From the NCBI GenBank assembly GCA_029237695.1, contig CM055273.1, positions 57,649,968-57,713,967 of the forward strand: a stretch of DNA of 64,000 nucleotides, written 5' to 3'. The notes under the pieces were generated by a model. That model ran no database searches. It was not told where the DNA came from and saw only the letters and a program-made list of their open reading frames with translations. The number at the start of each line of letters is the position of its first letter. Position 1 is the stretch's first letter. The DNA comes from Conchocele bisecta (Eukaryota; Mollusca; Bivalvia; Lucinida; Thyasiridae). Of the stretch, positions 1 to 10,500 are shown piece by piece. The translations under genes and the position numbers were made by a program.

Positions 1-37
1 AATGTGGCTTATGGCATTTGTGGCCAGTCTAGCTCCT

Positions 38-343
38 AGGGGCCGTTTCACTAAACATTGTACGGCTAAAATGTTTGTAAGTGAAAATTTAGGATCATCT
101 GGAAATTTCAATTGATGGATTTACATTTATTGAGCATATGCTCAATAAATGTAAATCCAATAATTGTTTACAAGAAAACATGGTTAATGTGAAATTTACA
201 TTTCATAAGTTTGCACGTACGAACATTTTAGTCATACAAAGTTTAGTTTGTTGGGGTTTAACAGACTATCAACAGGTAAGGTCACTGAAGGCCGGGTCAA
301 TGGGTTTAGTACTAAATCCCATATATTTAGTGAAACGGCCCCC
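38..343. mobile_element. MITE-A copy, interrupted by a SINE-1 fragment
   Basis: MITE-A is a roughly 240-base palindromic element with ends like GGGGCCGTTTCACTAAAC and a centre reading TATGCTCAATAAATG. It has no coding capacity. This copy is complete, but near its right end it is split by 79 bases (247-325) flanked by TTTAG on both sides, a nested insertion with a target duplication. Confidence 0.85.
247..325 (-). mobile_element. SINE-1 fragment inserted in MITE-A
   Basis: It shares with the longer SINE-1 copies (9955, 12972, 39290, 42090) the block containing AACAGGTAAGGTCA and AAGGCCGGGTCAATGGGTTT. TTTAG at 242-246 and 326-330 reads as the target site duplication. Confidence 0.7.
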
Positions 344-726
344 TGAATGGTAGTGTGGTAAGTACCTACACTGTTAGTTTGTTTCATGGACTGATTGGCA
401 GATCCAAACAAATGTGATACATATATTATGTTTTGCCGACGTCATGCCAACATACAACTTTAATCTTGTACCTTACAATGATGGATCGTAGCTAGTTATT
501 TCCCTTTGAATTTATTAATAGAAATTCGGTCCAACTTGTATATTTTATGGCCTAATTGCTTTAATATAATAAAGCCGAATATGGCATGATTTGTTGCGTA
601 AAAACGCCATTATCCGTTTTCCACTAGTGTTGATCCAGATCATCCTACATATCTGCGCAATCTGATCCGGAACTGTGTTATTTGCCAGATTCATATTTTC
701 ACAGGTATTGTATTGCAATCAGTGTG

Positions 727-800
727 GACTGCAAACAGGGTAGACCCAGATCAGACTGCACACACGTGCAGTCTGATCTGGGTCTACCCTGTTTGCAGTC
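727..800. repeat. perfect 35-base-arm palindrome in an otherwise featureless stretch
   Basis: Arms beginning GACTGCAAACAGGGTAGACC fold around a four-base ACAC loop with no mismatch seen. The arm (AGATCAGACTGCA) is shared with Repeat-H copies elsewhere. From 360 to 1335 nothing else supportable was seen. Confidence 0.8.
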
Positions 801-1335
801 TTTATATTTGCAGGTTATTCAGTAAGAATTAAACGCTAAAATAAATCAAAGGACCGGACATATAGATGCATGTTTGTTGATTTCTAATGTTTCATTAACC
901 CTTTCGACAGCACAGACCTCTATAGCGATGTTTGCAAACAGTGTAGATGAGTTCTCTCATCAGGATATGCATGTTTTACAGGTAATTATTGTTTAGAACC
1001 ACCCCCTACCCACTACACTACCCCATTTTTATAAATGGACTCGTCTGAAAATCATTTTGTGACGATTGGTCAGGTTGGAAATGTAACATATCAAAATTAA
1101 TTCCAGTTATTTAGGTCTGAATTGGATTTAACATATCTTTGCATAGTAGTGTTTTTTATTGATCATGTTGCGGATTTATAGTACAATTCTATTTCTCCAT
1201 GACGATAAAATGCTCGACGCGCAGGGATTATTCAGATACGGCGATATCCGAGAACCAAAGTACTTCTTTTCATGGCCTACAGTAATAATAACAAATGCTG
1301 CAGATCCAGATGAGATGGCCTATTATTATGAACCA

Positions 1336-1578
1336 GGGGGACATTTCACGGCACTTCGTAAGACAAAAATGTTCATAAGTGCAAATTTATGATAGTCTGT
1401 AAATTTCACATTAACAATGTTTTCTTGTAAACAATTATTGGATTTACATTTATTGAGCATAGGCTGCATATGCAGCCTATGCACAATAAATGTAAATCCA
1501 TCAATTGAAATTTACAGACGATCCTAAATTTGCACTTACGAACATTTTAGTCATACAAAGTTTTGTGAAACGGGCCCC
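1336..1578. mobile_element. MITE-A copy
   Basis: Ends resemble GGGGACATTTCAC and GTGAAACGGGCCCC; the centre is palindromic around GCTGCATATGCAGC. Between 1579 and 2060 only AT-rich sequence without a recognised feature is seen. Confidence 0.8.
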
Positions 1579-2060
1579 AGCTCATCTAGAACTACAGTGT
1601 TTGAAAATGCTGATTTTATGGTCTGTAGGGTTGACCGGTTTAAAAAAACATGCAATGAAATGTTGCTAATAATCGTGATCTTACATATATCATTAGAATC
1701 AAGTGTTTTGTATACATATCAGAATGATTGTTTGTGTGGGAAGTCATGCGACCTGCCATGACAAAATGCGGCTGATTGAAAGAGTGACCAGTGTGGATGC
1801 TGATCAGTTAACATCCGATCAGTAGGTACAATTATCATTTGAGATACCAAAACTGGGCCGTGAACATCGTATGATAAAAAAGTCTATGAAATTACGTTAC
1901 ATACTCACTGAGTATATACCCTCTAAATATTTGCCAACATCGGTTGTCACAGAAACCGTTCTTTTAAATGTTAATTTTGCACTTAGGAACTACATAATCA
2001 TACAAAGTGTAGTGAAACAGCACCCTGGTACCCAAACCAAACACAGAGCATTCAATGCTC

Positions 2061-2288
2061 AGGGCTCCAGATAAGGTGCATATTTGCATATGGTATGCAC
2101 TTATTTTAGCAGAATACGCATCGATTGTCAAAAGTGGGAGTACAACATACTCACAGCAATGTGAAAATTGAGTTGTGACAATACGGAAATAAAGTTGCAA
2201 ATTTACTTAGTTGAGCTGCAAAAAGCAAGTGAATTTGAAATCTGGGGGTATAATACTCTTTAGATACAACACTTATCTGGAGCTCTGC
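2061..2288. mobile_element. MITE-F copy (AGCTCCAGATAAG ends)
   Basis: MITE-F is about 225-280 bases with inverted ends GGCTCCAGATAAG and CTTATCTGGAGCTC, internal blocks TATTTTAGCAGAATACGCAT and TCTGGGGGTATAATACTC, and no ORF. Confidence 0.8.
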
Positions 2289-2432
2289 AAGGCTCTCAGA
2301 CTGTGATGGCTGATGAGGCGCTATAGAGGTCTAAAACACAATTGGCCCCTTTTGTCATGACTAGACACATGTGGTGCTACGCGACAAATGTTTTTATTTA
2401 TTTATTTACTTCATGGTACTAACGGCCTGGGC

Positions 2433-2577
2433 CCGGTTGCTCAAAACATGTTAGCTTAATGGACTGTTAAATCCTTAACTGAATGGTTAAAATCTCTGTT
2501 TTGTTTTAACAGAGATTTTAACCATTCAGTTAAGGATTTAACAGTCCGTTAAGCTAACTGATGTTTTGAGCAACCGG
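2433..2577. repeat. long palindrome with 70-base arms
   Basis: The left arm runs from CGGTTGCTCAAAACATG to TTAAAATCTCTG; the right arm is its near-perfect inverse, ending CATG-like TGATGTTTTGAGCAACCGG. It is likely a foldback MITE. Confidence 0.8.
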
Positions 2578-2608
2578 TCCTGGTCTGTCAATCTTAGGCC
2601 GGGTTAAC

Positions 2609-2893
2609 TCGAGGTTCCCACTCTTTTTCATGTTTCATGTAGTACTTCAATTCTGAATTTACAAAATCCCGATTTGGTGCCAGGTGCCCTTACCACATCA
2701 AATCGTTTGGCTCGAAATCACGAAATTGCACTGAACTTTGCTGAACAACACCAATAATTGGACTGGAATCCAAATTCCATGACTTTCAATGACCTTTTCA
2801 GAAAAAGAGGCAAATTCCATGACTTTCCAGGCCTGGAATCCATTTTTACAAATTCCATGACTTTCCAGGAATTTAAGGACCAGTGGGAACCCT
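2609..2893. mobile_element. hAT-like fragment with CAGGGTTCCCACT-type ends
   Basis: The left end reads CGAGGTTCCCACTC and the right end AGTGGGAACCCTG, with TTAACT on both outer sides. The interior has three AAATTCCATGACTTTC repeats. Ends and spacing resemble a short non-autonomous hAT; the left terminus is mutated. Confidence 0.45.
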
Positions 2894-3149
2894 GTTAACT
2901 GGATCAAATCCCATATATCACCTGTTGTGATGGGAGGAAAATCCAGGGCATGATTCAATAAACTTCGTACAATAAAAATGTTCTTACTAAGATTTTATAA
3001 ATTGGCTTCTCACAAAGAAATGTTTCAATAATGCAACATTTTCCACATACGTGTGCAAGGCATTATTAAAATTTAAACAAATCCACTAAACGTTTGCCAA
3101 CACCAGCTGCCAGTGGTGATGTAAAATTAAATGTTGCGCTTATGAACTT

Positions 3150-4072
3150 ACTGTCTGTTTCACGAAACCTGCCGGATATATAAACAATGCAAAAACAATT
3201 TTTGTTTTCGATATTAGTAAAGGTACTCAAAATTTAAGAGTGGGCCTTCTTTTTATTTCGTGAAATTTGGTCCAATATTGATTTTATTGCGAAAAATAAA
3301 TTTCCCCATTAAATCCCCATTTAACATGGGGATTTATTTCTAATTTCAGAAATAGTGAACCGATTTTCAAAATCTAACTTTTGTTTTTTTATTTAGATCA
3401 TTTCCATGGTCTCGTGGCCATACCAATGCCAGCATACATTCAACATCCGACTAGACTCTCTTGGTACTGCCACTCGATGAGCTATCGACAAATACATACT
3501 CATGATACTGGAGCAAACTATTACAAATATTAATTCTTTCCTTTGGCTATAGTACAGTGGAATGCACTACCACATGATGTTGCACTGACGCAAGATTTGG
3601 AGAAATCCAAACTTGCAGTTAGTCGCATCACCCATCCCAAACCTTAAATCCTGAAAAGATGTTTTTAACCTGATTTTACCCTCCACTTTCACACATATTT
3701 TAACATGCTATCACAGTACTCCACTTGTCTTATTCTTTTAAACCTTACTATTTCTATTAATTGGACACAGGCGCGCAACTGCTCGAAATTACCCGCGAGG
3801 GTGTGCAGCAGTATTAAGAGATAGATAAATAGGTTTCAGAGTCAATTATTCCAATTATTTTGTTTACTCTTCCCACAGCTCCTTCAACTCCTTTTCCCCA
3901 AAGTTAAATTCTCATAGACAAATCAATTTATCGTAATAAAATCTGACCAAATTTCACGAAATAAAAAGTGTCATTCTTAAATTTTGGTAAAATATTATCG
4001 AAAAAAATATTGTTTTTGCATCGTTTATATGGCCGTAACATTTGGACAGATTTGGTGAAACAGACTATAGTC
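3150..4072. mobile_element. MITE-G, long copy (GTCTGTTTCACGAAA ends)
   Basis: Inverted ends CTGTCTGTTTCACGAAA and TTTGGTGAAACAGACTATAG enclose AT-rich sequence; subterminal blocks with TTTTTATTTCGTGAAATTTG recur inverted. The middle (about 3400-3830) is unlike the other copy and may be a nested insertion. Confidence 0.6.
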
Positions 4073-4252
4073 GTATGAAGTTTAATGAATCATGCCCCAG
4101 GATAGGTCTTTTGATATAAAGTTTATCAGGCAAGCTAGGAAATGAGCCAAGAAATTCCTACTGATTCTGAGCCGAGACTGATACGCTCGATATCAAAATA
4201 CCCAAGCATGGTATTCTAATTATCGTGTAACTGTTACACTACACCACGAGGA

Positions 4253-4500
4253 AATATGAGACAAGCCATGCGATTTTGAACCTTCTGACAACTGCGTTAT
4301 TTCAAAAAATACATTTACAAAATTTAACAATGGGATATTTTCCGTAAATGACTTCAGAAGTCGACACAAATTTCAGAGTACTCTGAAATTTGTGTCGACT
4401 TCTGAAGTCATTTACGGAAAATATCCCATTTTCTGTAAATATATTTAAAGAAATATCGCATAGGTACAAAATCGCATGGCTCGTTTCATCCGACATAGTT
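4253..4500. mobile_element. MITE-E copy (CATGTGATTTTGTACC ends)
   Basis: MITE-E is about 200-250 bases, palindromic, with ends like GACACGCCATGTGATTTTG and a centre made of inverted AAATTTGTGTCGACTTCTGA arms. This intergenic copy has ends AGCCATGCGATTTTGAACC and ATCGCATGGCTCG. Confidence 0.75.
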
Positions 4501-4545
4501 TTCGTTGAAAAGAACGTAGACTTGTCTATGTTGCGTCATTACACT

Positions 4546-4953
4546 CAGAGCTCCAGACAAGCTGCGTATTTGCTTAAATACCCAATTAAAATTGTCAAAA
4601 ACCCAATTATAATCAGAAGCGAGTATCAAAAAGCAATGAAAATTTTATGGTACCTTTATCTTGCTGCAGAAAACAATAAACAGACCACAAATACAGCATA
4701 TTTTTCTTCTTTTCCATGAAAACACATCTTGGTATTACGTTAGAATTGTCTCCAAGGAGACAATTCTAATGAAATGCCAAGACATGTTTTCAGTTCGAAG
4801 CCAACTATTCAATAATCATCGCTGTCTGTTGATGTGTAAACAGTAGTGTGATTTCATTTTACCCAATTAAAATTTTGAAATACCCAATTGCTTCAGAAAT
4901 TATGGAGTGACGATACTCAATTACTAATTCCTTATCTCATAATCTGGAGCCCT
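4546..4953. mobile_element. MITE-F2 copy
   Basis: About 400 bases with MITE-F-type ends (GAGCTCCAGACAAGCTG and ATAATCTGGAGCCC) but a different interior: ACCCAATTAAAATT blocks and an ATTAGAATTGTCTCC palindrome. An open stretch on the plus strand here is chance. Confidence 0.75.
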
Positions 4954-5140
4954 GTACACTGTCATTCAGTAACATTGTGTGACGTCAATCGACCAATGAA
5001 ACGTCAGTGAATTTGTTGCAACCTGGATATGCGTACTTAGTCAATTCACGATACGACAATGTGTTACGAGTCAGTATGTAATCGACAAATGCAAAGCTTG
5101 TTACCTGATTATGATAAATGTATTGTAAATGCATGTTATT

Positions 5141-5336
5141 AACACTTAGACCGCTACACCCAATAGTCGTCTGCTGTTGATTTTACACCTTGCCTTATTT
5201 CTCAATAAAAATATGTTTTGACAGCACTTCAGAATCATTTCCAATGGAAATGATTCTGAAGTGCTGTCAAAGCATGTTGTAAATTATTCTCAAGTGCTGT
5301 CAAAGCAAAAAATTAAGATAGCGGTGTAAGGGTTAA
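5141..5336. mobile_element. MITE-C copy
   Basis: MITE-C is about 200-245 bases. Its ends read TTAGACCGCTACAC and TAGCGGTGTAAGGGTTAA, and the palindromic core centres on TTTCCAATGGAAA flanked by TGACAGCACTTCAGAATC. Confidence 0.8.
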
Positions 5337-5493
5337 AACATTGTAAACGTTTCAATTATTCACATGATTTGTAAAAACTTAAAAAAAATAATAATAGAAC
5401 AATAACAGAACATGTATACAACCTTCCTTTAATCAATCCAAATTTTTCCTCTAATCTTCAAACTATTACACTGATTCCAATAGTGATTATTTT

Positions 5494-5690
5494 TATGCCA
5501 CCGGGTTTCGAAGAAACGGGTGGCATATAGTGTTTGGACCGTCCGTCTGTCCGTCCGTCCGTCCGTCCGTCCGTCCGTCACACTTTTCGGTTAACCACTT
5601 TGCCATAGTTTCTCAAATATGCTGCAGGTGGCATCCGCGTTCGACAGACGCATTTCTTGTTTCTCTTACAAAACCCAATATTTAAAGGCA
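5494..5690. repeat. ATGCCACCGGGTTTCGAAG hairpin with CCGT microsatellite
   Basis: A hairpin formed by TATGCCACCGGGTTTC and its inverse is followed by (CCGT)n at 5544-5579 and CACTTTTCGGTTAACC. It resembles the end of a longer dispersed element; only this piece is present. Confidence 0.55.
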
Positions 5691-5707
5691 GGAAACACAG
5701 GTGCTGA

Positions 5708-5948
5708 GGCCCGTTTCACTAAACGTCGTACAACTAAAATGTTTATAAGTGCAAAATTATGATAGTCTGTAAATTTCACATTAATAATGTTTTCTTGTAA
5801 ACAATTATTGGATTTACATTCATTGAGCATAGGCTGCATATGCTGCCTATGCTCAATAAATGTAAATCCATCAATTGCAATTTCAAGACGATCCTAAATT
5901 TGCACTTACGAACAATTTAGTCGTACGAACTTAAGTGAAATGGGCCCC
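5708..5948. mobile_element. MITE-A copy
   Basis: Full-length copy with ends GGCCCGTTTCACTAAACG and TGAAATGGGCCCC and a palindromic centre. Confidence 0.82.
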
Positions 5949-5998
5949 TGGTGTGATTAGATGGACCCCTGAGCAAACAGCATCAATCTGCTATTAAA

Positions 5999-6057
5999 GT
6001 GAAAACTCTCTAAACCAGACCTCCCAGGGTGTCTGGTTTAGAGAGGTTTCACTGTAT
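5999..6057. repeat. pogo/Tigger-type TIR palindrome
   Basis: CTCTCTAAACCAGACCTCCC and its inverse end in GAGAGGTTTCACTGTA, like the CAGTGGAACCTCTCTAAAC ends of Tigger-type elements. Related pieces lie at 32018 and 46424. Confidence 0.55.
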
Positions 6058-6352
6058 CACCAAAACACATTAATGCTGATGATACGAGGATTTATGTCAA
6101 CAAGATCATACACGGTCAGGCAAAACTTTTTAAATGTTTTATTCTTCGTCCATATCGTTGATATCATACCAGCTGTATGTATAGCACTGAATGAATCGCC
6201 TCTAATTTTAGACATCAGTTTGACCAATATCTACAGATGCATGCAATCGTTAGTATAACCATTCAAATGCGGAAAATAAATATCCCCTGCTTTTCATTTT
6301 GGTAATTTTTCTGAGCAAAAACATTTTTTGGAACATTGTTTTCGTTAAGAAG

Positions 6353-6545
6353 TAAAATGTGGCAGTGAGGAATGGGGCTTATGAGATTTGCAACCAGTGT
6401 AGATCCAGGTCAGCCGGTACATCCACGCAGTCTGATCAGGATTTGCATTGTTGCCCATTTCATCAATGAAACACCGGTCATACTTTATATAACAAGCAAT
6501 ATGGATCGTTATCAGGCTACAAGCATGTGCTATTTGACGAGGAGC
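6353..6545 (+). repeat. Repeat-H copy (GTGTAGATCCAGGTCAG block)
   Basis: A dispersed 150-200 base repeat with GTGACCAGTGTAGATCCAG, a CAGTCTGATCAGGATCTGCA block, and AACAAGCAATACGGATCGTT. Copies or pieces occur at 9466, 9835, 12733 and 25420. Probably SINE-like, but no promoter boxes were recognised. Confidence 0.6.
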
Positions 6546-6548
6546 CTC

Positions 6549-6858
6549 ATTTATCCCGTCAACACAGAGTATGTGCCGTGAAACACGGTGCCGTGAAACA
6601 TATTTGATATCCTGTCAATACAGCCTAATCACTGCGTATGAATATGTGCGGTGACTGGGGTTATTGTTTTGCATTTAAAAGCCATTTGTAGGTGTTGACG
6701 GGATAAATAGAACAGTAGGTTAGTGCCGTGAATGGGAAAAATATCTGGCTCGGCACGGAAACGGGATGTGCTCGGCAGAGCCTCGCCCATCCCGTTTCCT
6801 AAGCCTTGCCAGATATTTTTTTCCCATTCACGGCACTAACCTACTATTCTGTATTTCT
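6549..6858. mobile_element. Repeat-I copy (TTATCCCGTCAACAC ends)
   Basis: The left block TTATCCCGTCAACACAG recurs inverted as GTGTTGACGGGATAAA. A second palindrome pairs GCCGTGAATGGGAAAAATAT with its inverse. The second copy is at 37566-37806. Confidence 0.65.
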
Positions 6859-6987
6859 CCAGTCAAAAATATGAAAAAGCGGCTGATGACAATATCCGAT
6901 TCACACCTTATAAGAGTCAACCAACATCCAAGATATATACCACCGTAAATTTGACAAATGCCTTCATGTAACAAAACAATACACATC

Positions 6988-7069
6988 TGTTAATGTGACA
7001 TTTACAGACTATCATCATTTTGCACTTACAAACATTTTAGTAGCAATAAGTTTAGTGAAACGGCCCCCT
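6988..7069. mobile_element. MITE-A right half
   Basis: Only the right arm is present, from TTAATGTGACATTTACAGAC to AGTGAAACGGCCCCC. Confidence 0.7.
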
Positions 7070-7213
7070 GATGTTAATACACATCTCAATGTAACAATGC
7101 ACGGCCATTCCTCCGAACAGATCCACATATTACACATCACATGTTCACTGTGGCATTTTACACAAGCACCGGATTGGAAACATTTTAATTTTGTTATCCA
7201 GCTCAATATTGTC

Positions 7214-7352
7214 AGATGTAATTTGTCTTAATAAAAACATGCTTTGGCAGCACATGAGTTCGTCTCCATTGGAGACCATGCACTGTCAATCATGTTTTGT
7301 TAGAAGACGACACTTTTCAATTCCATCCTTATAATAGTTATAAGGGTTAACC
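7214..7352. mobile_element. MITE-C diverged copy
   Basis: It keeps TCTTAATAAAAACATGCTTT, GGCAGCACATGAG, a CTCCATTGGAGACC centre and ATAAGGGTTAA, but the palindrome is eroded. Confidence 0.55.
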
Positions 7353-7456
7353 AGCATCTATACCGTAGTCGATAATGACCATCAATTTAACCAATGTTTT
7401 GTTGTAACAAGACATGGTTATTCTTCCCAGCATATCCTTAAATACAAATCGAATGT

Positions 7457-7594
7457 TCACTGTGGCATTTTACATAGGTAGCGGATAGGCAACATTTTGA
7501 TCTCGTTATTCTCCAGCTTGATCACGCCTTCGTGTCCGTCTATACTCAGTAACGCGCCATACGATTCCCGCTCCTCTCCCATGATTACCTTTGC
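7457..7594 (-). CDS. SUPT5H: SPT5 coding exon 22, C-terminus and stop (residues 1014-1058)
   Basis: It encodes [20 protein letters not shown], then [25 protein letters not shown] and a TGA stop at 7459-7457. Human reads [20 protein letters not shown] and ends LKILNLRFLGKLLEA. Acceptor TTTCAG, phase 0. No canonical AATAAA was found on the minus strand just downstream, so the 3' UTR end is not placed. Confidence 0.96.
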   Translation of the reverse strand, partial: AKVIMGEERESYGALLSIDGHEGVIKLENNEIKMLPIRYLCKMPQ

Positions 7595-10500
7595 CTGAAA
7601 TTGAATAAAAAGTAGACTATTTAAACAAATGGTCACAGTTCCGGAATTAAATATGAGCAGACCGTGGCCGAAGGGCAACACCGTCGGACTGCCACGTTGG
7701 CGACCCAGGTTCGATTCTTGGCCAGGGAGTCAGTATTTCTGAGATACTTTGTATTTCCTGCTCTACTAATCCTTTCAGATGGGCACTTTAACAGGCGGTC
7801 CCGTATATCAGATTTGAAGGACAGCATGTTAAAGAACCAGAGGGGACTATTCCTGGGATCGGTTTCCACTGTATCCACCTCCTTCCTTTCTCCCCTTCTT
7901 TAGAGACGACATGCAAGGTCATCGAGCCAGTGCCGTCATTAAATCCAAGTATTTACATTTATTTTCTGGAATTAACTCCCTCATCACATCATATACAAAA
8001 TGACTTACTGATGTTATCTTTTTCGAAATCGGTATCACTGAAAAAACAGTGATACAAAATGGGAGATAATTTGAGAACTTAGCCGATGTAATGGCCGTAT
8101 CTTATCTCCCTTTTGTGATGCGGTCATGCATACATTTTACAAATGACGTTAACCCTTTCCTTTCAACACTACATTCGATGTGTTGTTTCTTTCAAACTCA
8201 GTATTACCGAAAACATGGTGATCCAACAAGAGGGACAATTCAAGTATTGTGCCGATGTAATGGTGATACCTTGGATCCATTATCTGGCATGACGGGCTCG
8301 AGGTTTTTGGTTTTTTAAATCGGAATTACCGAAAAATAGGTCATACAATAAAGGGAGATAATTTGATAGGCATGCCTTTGTAACGGCAATACCTTATCTC
8401 CCTTCTCTGGCATGACGGGCTTCAGGTGTTTTTCGAAATTAGTATTGCCAAACACAAGGTGTATGATCACGTGGTACTAACAACAACAACAAGTACCGAT
8501 TCAAAGTACGTATTCTTTCATAGTGTCCTTATTACGTATTAAACAGAATTTTATGAAATATGGCGCATGAAACGTGCCTTGTTAAGCTGCATTTGGTGGT
8601 CTTTGTATTTTCGCCCAAACTTCTGTCGTTTTTGCGAAGAATCGAGAGACACGGAAATCGATTCTTCGCAAAAACCACAGAAGTTTGTGCCAAACTCACT
8701 AGACCACCAAATGCAGCTCATGAAGACACGTTTGCTGCGCCATATTTCATGAAAGTCCATTGCATATTAAGGAAAATATCAAAGAATACTTACTTTGGAG
8801 TGGGCGACGTTGTTGTTGCTGTAACCACGTGATTATGCACCTTGAAACAGTGATGACATAATATTAAAGTGATAATTTGAGACCCTGGCCAATTTAATCG
8901 CCATACCGTATCTCCTTTTTCTGGCACGACAGCCTCGAGTTTTTTTTTCCAAATCAGTATTGCCGAGAAAAAGTGATACAATAAAGGGGGATAATTCGAG
9001 CATACCTTATCACCCTTCTCTGGCATGACAGGCTCGAGGTGTTCGCCAGACACACTGACCACTTTCTCCTCCTCCGGCAGGAATACCGAACACATGCCGC
9101 CCTGCAAACGGAAGGGTGGGTTGGTTAAATATAAGGTTCGACAATGTCCAGCGGTGGGTAAACGCTTGCCGTGGTCCTCGGGAACTGTTTGAACCCGCGG
9201 CAGTCTATGACATCGGGTTCAAACAGTTCCCGAGTGCCACGACAAATTTACCCATGGCTGGACATGGTCAAACTTTATTGTTACATTTCCGTCGGAAATA
9301 TCATGAAATTTGTGCATATATGCAGTACTTTCGGTACTTTGATAATGTCCAACTGAAATACATGTATGTGGAAGTTCAAACTCCTGTGGTTAAATTGACG
9401 TACATACAAACATGCGCTATACTTCTCCTACTGCCTATTGGCGCGGTGATAACAATACTATGTGGCTGTGACTGGAGCAATTGGGCTTATGGGATCTGTG
9501 ACCAGTGTAGCTCCAGTAGCATATTTCGCCAACATTGCAAAGTATACTTAATCTAGCAAAGTACACTTTGAGGGAGAACTTTTCAATTTAATGATAAATT
9601 TATTAATGTTTATTATACTGAATTTATTACATTATCATAGCCAAAATGGCTGTGATACTGTAATAAATTCAGTATAAATTCAATATAATAATTCTGCATA
9701 CTTTTAATCATCATATATATGCAGTCGTTAGTTCTATATGACATAATGCATTTCGGGAAAAATAAATGATTACTCCCTCAAAATATACTTTGCTAGAAAA
9801 GTATACTTTGCAATGTTGGTTAAATCAGCTACTGATCAAATAGCACATTACTGTAGCCTAATAACAGCATCACAGGTGTTTCATGGATGGAATGGCGAAC
9901 AGTTCAGATCCTGATCAGACTGCGGATGCACAGGCTGATCTGGATCTACACTGGTTTTGTTAGTTTGTTTGTTAGGGTTTAACGGCCTATCAACAGCTAT
10001 GGTCATTTAAGGCCGGGTCAATGGGTTTAGTACTAAATCCCATATATTACCTGTACAAGTACATATACATGTTCAAGTACATGTACAAATGGGAGGAAAA
10101 TCCCAAAATCAGAACTGAATATTTACAATAAAAAATCTATATATTCAGCCCCGAGATCAGAATAATCCTGATCTGATGCCAGGTCCTCGCCACACCAGAA
10201 TCACTTGGCCTCCTCCCAAAAGCAGTAGGATCAGTAATAATCTTACCACTTTTATAATGGCAATCACCCAATTCAACTCCCAGGTAACAAAAGAGCCAAA
10301 GATAAAAACGTACGTGAGGGCCAAACCAGGCAAATCGTGATTCCTATAAGGAGGAACCCTACCGTTAATTTACTCCGTCGCGTTCACCCGACCACCACCC
10401 ACTATCTACACTGGTAGCAAAACCCATACCACCATATGCAGCCACATATGAGACCTGCCATGTGATTTTGTACCTGTGCATGTGCGATTTTTCATGAGAC

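Noticed and set aside
9116..9556. 146-codon plus-strand ORF near exon 21
   Set aside because: It crosses a foldback, intron sequence and the start of a MITE-B with no similarity to any protein family I recognise.
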